A DNA stretch of 64,000 bases from Agapanthus africanus (Eukaryota; Streptophyta; Magnoliopsida; Asparagales; Amaryllidaceae). The translations under genes were made by a program, and so were the position numbers. Positions within the stretch are counted from its first letter, which is position 1. Each line of letters begins with the position of its first letter. The notes under the pieces were generated by a model. The model did not search any database and was not told the DNA's origin. It was given only the letters and a program-made list of their open reading frames with translations. Where the stretch lies: contig JASDDO010000016.1 of NCBI GenBank assembly GCA_030015575.1, positions 457,326,141 through 457,390,140 of the forward strand, given 5' to 3'. This document shows, in pieces, positions 57,613-64,000 of this stretch.

Positions 57613-57761
57613 AAAAATGATCAAGAAAGAAATCAGATTCAATCAAGAATTTCACGAAGATTCAACGAAGACTAGGAAGTGAAAAGAAATGTAATAAAGC
57701 ACACGTCAAAAGGGTAACTCAAACTAGGGATCTCTCGACGGAACTGTAATTTCATCCAAAC

Positions 57762-57777
57762 CTGGCTCTGATACCTG
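57762..57777 (-). other. Chromovirus primer binding site
   Basis: Minus strand GGTATCAGAGCCAGG preceded by A instead of T; the tRNA-Met type. The 5' LTR that should follow is missing: Tat LTR sequence begins at 57,781. Confidence 0.7.
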
Positions 57778-58117
57778 TTTCCCCAATAAAAGAGCAAAGC
57801 ACTGTTCAAAATTTGAAAGGCAGCGCTAAGAGTTAAAAACTCTGAGGTAGCGCCTCACGTACCTTGCACGAGGGCGCCAGCGCCTTTCCGCAATAAAAGA
57901 GCAAAGCTCTGTTTAAAATTTGAAAGGCAGCGTCAAGAGTTAAAAACTCTAAGGCAGGGCGCCAGCGCCTTTCCCCAATAAAAGATCAAAGCTCTGTTAA
58001 AAATTTGAAAGGAAGCGCCTCACGCGCCTTGCATGAGGGCGCTAGTGCCCAGAGTTAAAAAGTTTGAGGCAGCGCCTCACGTGCCTCGCACGAGGACGCC
58101 AGCGCCAGGACTAAAAT

Positions 58118-58410
58118 CTCTCTGTTAAACAGAGCCATTGGATCAAAGATCCAATGGAGATGATAAATCATCAAAGTGTAGAAGCAAATTCTGCTGAGAA
58201 AACATTCCTCAAATTTTTCTAAACAAGAAAGATTACACTCTGTAAAACAGAGCACCGTTGGATTAAAAATCCAATGGTGATTAAAAATCACCTATCTACA
58301 GAAAAATTCTGTATGGAAAAATATTTCCCTAATCTTGTTAAAAATAAGAAAAATATCTTCTGTAAAACAGAAGTCTTTGGATCAAAGATCCAATGGTGGA
58401 TAAAATCCCC
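58118..58410 (+). promoter_or_regulatory. Three hairpin cassettes in the T3 LTR
   Basis: Each has CTCTGT or CTTCTGT...ACAG stem, a TTGGAT...ATCCAA stem and a variable last stem: GATGAT/ATCATC (first), TGGTGATT-AAA-AATCACC (second), GTGGAT-AAA-ATCCCC (third, imperfect). The order is the same as in T1 and T2. Confidence 0.6.
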
Positions 58411-58471
58411 CAATTAATCAGGATCTCTTAACGAGAGATTTCTTTAACTAAATCAACAGACTAGCCTCTAC

Positions 58472-58479
58472 TATATAAA
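58472..58479 (+). promoter_or_regulatory. TATA box of T3 LTR
   Basis: TATATAAA about 60 bases after the last hairpin cassette. Confidence 0.5.
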
Positions 58480-58794
58480 GGACCCAAGACTTCAAGTCTT
58501 GTATAGAGAGACCCCCCCCCCGTAAGCTTGAAAGCAATCAAGAAGAAAACTTCAAGAGGGAAGAAGGAAGAATACCTCTTTTCGAGGTAAATAAAAATAA
58601 TAAGAGAGATCAGAGCATCTCATTTGCATATCCAAGGGTTTAACCCTTATAAAAGAACTTAGTTCTTTACCTGGATCTGAGATCCATGAGACAAGTCTCC
58701 CACAAATGAGAATTTAATTCTTATGGGGATGAACTTGTTCTTGGGGATCAAAGATCCAAAAAAGAACAGAGAATTTACCTCTTCATAACAGAAT

Positions 58795-59080
58795 ACACGA
58801 AGAAAACCTAGCACCGAGCGCCTCACGGGTCCCTCATATGGGCACTACCCAATAAAAAGTGCTTAGCACCCAATGGATGGCTCTCAGCGCCAAGTGCCTC
58901 ACGTGTCCCTCACGTGGGCGCTGCTCAATAAAGAGTGCTTAGCACTCAATGGTTGCCGCTCAGCGCCAAGCGCCTCACGTGTCCCTCCCGTGGGCGCTGC
59001 TCAATAAGGAGTGCTTAGTACTCAATGTTTGGCGCCCAGTGCCAAGCGCCTCACGTGCTCCGCACGTAGATGCCATAAAG
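58795..59080 (+). repeat. Four imperfect ~75-bp repeats with CACGTG pairs
   Basis: Units of the form AGCGCCAAGCGCCTCACGTG, TCCCTCACGTGGGCGCTGCTC, AAAGAGTGCTTAGCACTCAA. CACGTG at 58,900, 58,911, 58,976 and 59,052; the partners of the last two are mutated by one base. Confidence 0.7.
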
Positions 59081-59837
59081 AGTGTTTAACGCTCCATATA
59101 AAAAAGGGAAAGTAAGCAAAGTATAAGTGTCAGAACCATATGAATGCTCAGCATTGTTTGCACAAAAAAGGGACTGAGCCCAAGCAAGTGTTTAACACTT
59201 TATTCGAAGACTGAGTGGGCTGAGTCCAGTTGACCAGATTCCTAATTCAGATCAACCGAGTCTATGGGCTCATCATTTTTCCAAATTGGTCTTAGTCCTA
59301 AACACGACTACTGATCTTCCAACGGACATTGGTTCAAGGGTACATCTCCTTACACCTTTGATATATGTTGTTGTAATTCTTCAGCGTCTTCAGAGAAGTG
59401 GTGGGTCTCGATAACCAACAACTCTTTGGTGCACTCCCAAATTGATGGGCACATCCCAATAAGGACCGCAACGTCCCTAAACTAGCTACGGACCGCAACA
59501 TCCTTAAACTAGCAACGGACCGTAACGTCCTTAAACTAAAACAATCGAGCCCAAATTCTCTTTTGTCGGGTCTGAATGATCCTAAAACCCTGTTGAGTAG
59601 ATCTTAGTCTAAAATTGGACTAACGTATCCTTAACAAACATTTAAGTTGATATTAATCCCGAACGAGATTAACGATCCTTAAATCAAACCAAACCCAAAT
59701 CTAAGAATATACGGATTTGGACTAATCCATGCCCTACGGGCGACGACACAAATTAGTCTCTGTATACAATCCACGGGCAACCAAAAATAAAACAAACACA
59801 CACGACACGAAGTGAACTTCTAGAGTAGGAGAAAGTG

Positions 59838-59935
59838 GTTATCGCGATGCGATAACGTAATTAACTGCAGGGGCTTGCGCCTGCAGGGAAGAGCGTCCCC
59901 ACAATCAAAAACCTCTCAGAAATGAGGGGGAATCT
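59838..59935 (+). other. Three-hairpin U5 module, T3 copy
   Basis: Stem 1 GTTATCGC-GAT-GCGATAAC (59,838-59,856), stem 2 CTGCAGG/CCTGCAG, stem 3 CCTCTC/GAGGGG with one wobble-like mismatch. Confidence 0.6.
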
Positions 59936-60107
59936 GACGAAATCTGCTACAACGGCCGCATCTGTCCAAACCTTCGATACACGGTGCCATAAATTAACTT
60001 AGCATCTTCGGAGAGGTGGATGGATAAATCCAAATAGTATCTGCCCCCAAATTCAGGCAAGACGACCTATGCGATCTTGTCTCCCGTTTTCGGCGGTAAA
60101 CAGATTC

Positions 60108-60125
60108 TGGCATGCCCGGTGGGAC
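60108..60125 (+). other. Candidate primer binding site of T3
   Basis: TGGCATGCCCGGTGGGAC, five bases after the LTR end, same place as in T2. Confidence 0.5.
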
Positions 60126-60251
60126 CATTTCCTCTTTCCACTCCATACTTCGTATGTCGTGTTCGCGAACAAATCGCGGTTTAATATGATTGCCCCTGGA
60201 TTCAAGATACTAAGATTTAGTGTCTTGCTCTTGTGCAGAAAGATAGCATCA

Positions 60252-60350
60252 ATGGCTTCCAACTGCACCTGCAACAGCAACTCTCGCTCCACCCCAAATG
60301 GAGGAGTGACTTATGGGCCCCAAGCGGCCTCCATATTTGCAATGTCAGTT
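60252..60350 (+). pseudogene. T3 gag start, first copy, cut by duplication
   Basis: ATG 60,252 begins MASNCTCNSNSRSTPNGG and reads to ...SIFAMS, then the sequence jumps back to LTR sequence (ACTAGCTGCGGACCG) at about 60,356. Confidence 0.75.
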
Positions 60351-60712
60351 CCATCACTAGCTGCGGACCGCAACGTCCTTAAACTAGCAACGAACCATAA
60401 CGTCCTTAAACTAAAACAATCGAGCCCAAATGCTCTTTTGTCGGGTCTGAATGATCCTAAAACCCCGTTGAGTAGATCTTAGTCTAAAATTGGACTAACG
60501 TATCCTTAACAAATATTTAAGTTGATCTTAATCCCGAATGAGATTAACGATCCGTAAATCAAACCAAACCCAAATCTAAGAATATACGGATTTGGACTAA
60601 TCCACGCCCTACGGGCGACGACACAAATTAGTCTCCGTATACAATCCATGGGCAACCAAAAATAAAACAAACACACACGACACGAAGTGACCTTCTGGAG
60701 CAGGAGAAAGTG

Positions 60713-60808
60713 GTTACTGCGATGCGGTAACGTAATTAACTGCAGGGGCTTGCACCTGCCGGAAAGAGCATCCCCACAATCAAAAACCCTTCAGAAATGA
60801 GGGGAATC
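60713..60808 (+). other. Three-hairpin U5 module, duplicated T3 copy
   Basis: Stem 1 GTTACTGC-GAT-GCGGTAAC (60,713-60,731, one G-T wobble). Stem 2 is damaged (CTGCAGG...CCTGCCG) and stem 3 is weakened (CCTTC/GAGGG), as expected for a copy no longer in use. Confidence 0.55.
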
Positions 60809-61126
60809 TGACGAAGTCTGCTACAACGGCCGCATCCGTCCAAACCTCCGATACACGGTGCCATAAATCAACTTGGCATCTTCGGAGAGGTCTACGGATA
60901 AATCCAAATAGCATCTACCCCCAAATTCAGGCTAGACGAACCATCCCGGTCCCGTCTCCCGTTTTCGGCGGTAAACAGATTCTGACACGCCCGGTGGGAC
61001 CTTTTCCTCTTTCCACTCCACACTTCGTGTGTCGTATTCGCGAACAAATCGCGGTTTAATATGGTTGCCCCTGGATTCAAGGTACTAACATTTGGTGTCT
61101 TGCTCTTGTGCAGAAAGATAGCATCA

Positions 61127-61603
61127 ATGGCTTTCAACTGCATTTGCAACAGCAACTCTCGCTCCACCCCAAATGGAGGAGTGACTTATGGGCCCCAAGT
61201 GGCCTCCATCTTTGCAATGCCAGTGAAGCAGGTGACTCAGGCTACCACTGGATTGTTCTTCAGGACTATGCTCCCGCCAATGAGCTTCAATGCTTCGGTG
61301 CCATCACAGGAGGCTCCAAAGAAGTCAGTCTTCTATCGACTTGCAATTACCATGGCCCCTCTCAACGGGTCGTCTAAGTCCGTCGCCTCAGTCTTCGACA
61401 GGCTGAGCCTGAGCTCAAGTGGGCCAATAAAGAGGCTCGCGATACCTGAGAAGGCCATCCCAAAACGGATAGTCTTCCCAACTCATATTGCGGGTGAGGT
61501 CGTTAAAAGTGCTTTTCCTACATGAAAATCAGTCTTCGATATGTTAGACGTTCCCTCTCAACAGACGTCAATCTTCGACAGGCTGACACCAGCTGTAGCC
61601 TTT
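61127..61603 (+). pseudogene. T3 gag N-terminal part, cut by another LTR
   Basis: ATG 61,127 (MAFNCICNSNSRSTPNGG) runs to a TGA at 61,523-61,525 and continues in frame to 61,603. It has the SVFDRL-like repeats (SVFYRL, SVFDRL, SVFDML, SIFDRL) seen in T2 and keeps VPSQEAPKK where T2 has a stop. The frame ends where a TGTCACGACCC LTR starts, so the rest of gag lies outside the window. Confidence 0.8.
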
Positions 61604-62451
61604 TGTCACGACCCGAATGTGGCACGTGACCGGCACTTAAATCACGTGACATCTAAAGACGTCGACGCGGTTCAAGTAAGCCGAAACCCGGAATCTAAAC
61701 CCTTTTTGAAAATATTGGAGGTGAAGTTTAAAATAGTAATCAAATGGAATCAGTTTAAAATAAACATTTAAATTTAACTAAGTATGTTTGAAAAGTATCT
61801 ATAGCGTTTTGAAATTCGACAGCACCTCATTTTTAATTTGAATAAAACCCGATACAACATAATAATAAAATAGCATCCCAACGGGAGCTGGCTTCCATAC
61901 TCAAACGGCGGAGCAACCAAACAATAATATACGACGCACAATGGCAAAGAAAAGAAAAGCGAAACAAAATCAACCATATAAAAAGGTCAACTCCCAATAG
62001 TACGACGCCCACAACACACAATTCTAAGTCTCGCTTCTAAATCCATAATATACCTTTTCTAAGTTGATGGAATTTTACCAGATACAAGAAGACATGAATA
62101 TACAAGTGTGAGTACGATACAACAGTAACTCACCTACCGAAGCAATCACCGAAAGGAATGTGTGCCCCAAACCGCTGATAATCCAAACGGTAACACCTGC
62201 AAGAAACTGTGGCACAACGGGGGTGAGTTGCCGACTCAGTGAGTAAAAAGTATATCACAAGGTAGAAATCGAAATGCACAACGATACCTAAGTCATAGAT
62301 ATACTACTATCATATCCATTACTAATATAATATATGATATGTGTATGTATCGTAACTGCAACACTATTTATCATGCTATCCCAAAGTAGAACATATCCTA
62401 TACATGACCTGTATCTAGGTAAAAGACCATAAGTGGCCGAACAGACACACA

Positions 62452-62484
<33 letters not shown>
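62452..62484 (+). repeat. (AC)n microsatellite
   Basis: Sixteen or so CA units in a row, followed by ATATATA. Simple sequence; the short minus-strand ORF across it (CVCVCV) is meaningless. Confidence 0.95.
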
Positions 62485-62491
<7 letters not shown>

Positions 62492-63499
62492 AACATCTTC
62501 TTTAAAATAGCCGCGGAATAGATATGTCACGGCATAAAAGCAAACTTGATAGTATGAAATAAAATAGATATCTTATTTAAGATATACGTCCTGTTGTTTT
62601 AATGAATAGTGTTAAGAGGTTTACGATTTAAAAGATTTCAATGTCATACCAGACATGTCAAAATAATGAGACTATACTCGATTTGAATTCCTTTTAATGT
62701 ATGCAATTACCAGTAAAGAGATATACAGGTACTGTCTCCCGGATCAGTCCTGGTCGGCTACAATAACTATAATATAACTGGGTACCTCATGATATCAACA
62801 TATCAATATATATGGATGTCCAGTATCGACACCCGAAATCAGAAATCCCTCGTGTCCATCACTGACACGCAAATCCTCAAATCTCTCATGTCCATCACCG
62901 ATACGCAAATGCAGATACCATCGACACCATCTCAACAGATGATCGCCATCCGATATCCCTAGCCCCGGTCGGTATCCCCGTCGTGCCCAATCGAACCCCG
63001 GTCAGTATCCCCTGGATATCTGCCGTGCTCATCTCTATCTCCGGTATCGAGTATCCTCGCTAGGCTCCCCCGCCTTAATGCGTCAATCCTGCCCCTCGGT
63101 CTCGATCCGGATCCACCATGTATCCGACTGTATATCTCCCCCACTCAGTCCGGATAAGTAACAAGTCCGAAACCGTATAGCTCCCCAACTCGGTTCGGAA
63201 TAAAACAATCGTAAAATATCAAACTCATGGTGGACATCAACTCATCATATCCAGAAATACCAAGTAAAGAATAAGCATACTTGCATAGATCATTCTGATG
63301 ATATATTATATATATACATATATAACAGCGTCCTATAGCGTCCTATACCACTGCTATATATCATCAGGAGTAAAACATCCAGAAAATCCATAAGAATCAA
63401 ATATCAACATCTATAGTACTGGTATTCGGAATGTGCAACAGGAAATAAAGTAAGACTGCGTAAATAAATCATACAGGCACAAAGATATCAATTCTACTG

Positions 63500-63750
63500 T
63501 GTCATGGCACTACTAATGACGTGCAGTGTAACATACGTGTCTATGCTCGTGCAGCATGGCAATCATTAGTATTTGTGCAAGTGTTCTAAAAGTGTAATAG
63601 CTTACTCATATCGATATCTACATACGCATTATATATCATAATGGTCTTACAGTGACATGGCAGTACCAATGAGATGTAGTGTAACATATGTGTACGTGCT
63701 TGTGCCGCATAGTACTCATTGGTAGTTATGCAGTGTTCTATCAGAGTGTT
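63500..63750 (+). repeat. Imperfect direct duplication, offset about 153 bp
   Basis: GTGTCATGGCACTACTAATGA... and GTGACATGGCAGTACCAATGA...; both copies contain AGTGTAACATA(C/T)GTGT and end with a GTGTTCTA(A/T) block. About three quarters identical by eye. Confidence 0.65.
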
Positions 63751-64000
63751 CGTATTATGGAAACGTATAACATCAATAATTATAACGTGAACCAATCTAG
63801 TAAATCTAGTCGTATCTAATAAATGTAACTACTTGCTATGAGCTATACCATTATCTTTGAAAATGAACGAAACGTTGGTTTTGAAATTTAGGAAGCCGCC
63901 TCGGATTGAAAATGAATATTTAATTTGGAAATTGGCATCGCATCCTTATCTTTTATCATCCAAAAAGAGAGACGAATCGTTAATTTTTAAAAGGGTATAG

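Larger units (their letters stand above)
57781..60102 (+). repeat. LTR of a third Tat copy (T3), left end truncated
   Basis: Ends ...GGCGGTAAACA at 60,102, with a primer site at 60,108, so it is a 5' LTR. Contains three hairpin cassettes (58,118-58,172, 58,214-58,292, 58,333-58,410), a TATA box (58,472), a C-run (58,511-58,520), CACGTG-rich repeats (58,795-59,080), a decayed 27-bp array (59,461-59,540) and the U5 hairpin module (59,838-59,935). The beginning matches the interior of the T1 LTR near 9678, so the true start is lost at the junction with the chromovirus primer site. Confidence 0.75.
59481..61222 (+). repeat. 875-bp tandem duplication of LTR end, primer site and gag start
   Basis: 59,481-60,347 is repeated at 60,356-61,222 (offset about 875). 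Each half has the last part of the LTR, the U5 hairpins, the primer site and the first gag codons. The halves differ by several percent by eye, so the event is not very recent. In the second half the primer site reads TGACACGCCCGGTGGGAC. Confidence 0.88.
61604..64000 (+). repeat. Beginning of another LTR (TGTCACGACCC type), runs off the window
   Basis: TGTCACGACCCGAATGTGG at 61,604 is a common start of plant gypsy (chromovirus) LTRs, and it interrupts T3 gag precisely. At least 2.4 kb is present with no coding region. It contains an AC microsatellite (62,452-62,484), short repeats around CTCGTGTCCATCACTGACACG (62,848-62,912) and a duplicated segment (63,500-63,750). Whether it is a complete element or a solo LTR cannot be seen. 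Confidence 0.6.

Noticed and set aside
1-64000. Host protein-coding gene
   Set aside because: Every ORF with recognisable domains belongs to a retroelement; the only intron-containing gene (4008-8761) sits inside a Tat element and recurs in T2.
61604-64000. Host promoter or gene region at the right end
   Set aside because: The sharp TGTCACGACCC start within Tat gag and the lack of any coding exon fit an LTR better; this remains open because the window ends.

Overview
This window looks like intergenic DNA of a flowering plant, made almost entirely of nested and recombined LTR retrotransposons. The evidence is Ty3/gypsy Tat-lineage, Ty3/gypsy chromovirus (Tekay/Del-like) and Ty1/copia proteins, plant initiator-tRNA-Met primer sites, plant mobile domain (PMD) coding sequence and long AT-rich tandem arrays. 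I see no convincing single-copy host gene, tRNA or rRNA. The species cannot be told from the sequence.

Layout. (1) 1-12,381 is the 3' part of a Tat element (T1): integrase C-terminus (2-736), a long 3' UTR packed with tandem repeats including a 159-bp satellite (2,336-3,425), then a gene on the opposite strand (8,761 down to 4,008), then a ~3.4-kb LTR. The antisense gene is the most remarkable object here. Its eight exons are joined by seven short GT-AG introns, all phase 1, and the open frame of about 1,407 codons carries an N-terminal PMD domain and a C-terminal coiled coil. (2) 12,384-13,275 is an inverted piece of a copia LTR. (3) 13,276-43,866 is a second Tat element (T2) of the same family: 5' LTR, primer site, gag, protease, RT, two RNase H domains, integrase, a 3' UTR with a different satellite (50 bp), and a decayed copy of the same antisense gene. 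Near its gag start codon T2 carries an 11.2-kb insertion (16,159-27,368). This is a non-autonomous chromovirus-like element with 3.7-kb LTRs, arranged LTR-internal-LTR-partial internal.

(4) 43,870-52,905 is a copia mosaic: a decayed copia gag-pol, a full LTR (47,900-49,865) followed by another primer site and leader, unassigned DNA, and inverted LTR pieces. (5) 52,906-57,777 is a decayed chromovirus (Tekay-like) on the minus strand. (6) 57,781-61,603 is a third Tat copy (T3), an LTR plus gag start with an 875-bp tandem duplication. It is cut at 61,604 by (7) the beginning of another LTR (TGTCACGACCC...) that runs to the window end.

How the parts relate. T1 and T2 carry the same additional antisense gene and are flanked by the same copia LTR family. 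Their LTRs share a three-hairpin module near the 3' end whose stems change by compensating substitutions. They also share hairpin cassettes upstream of the TATA box; in T2 and T3 paired CACGTG boxes lie about one helical turn apart. The Tat coding regions of T2 and T3 are decayed, largely through C-to-T and G-to-A stop mutations, while the antisense gene of T1 is still open.
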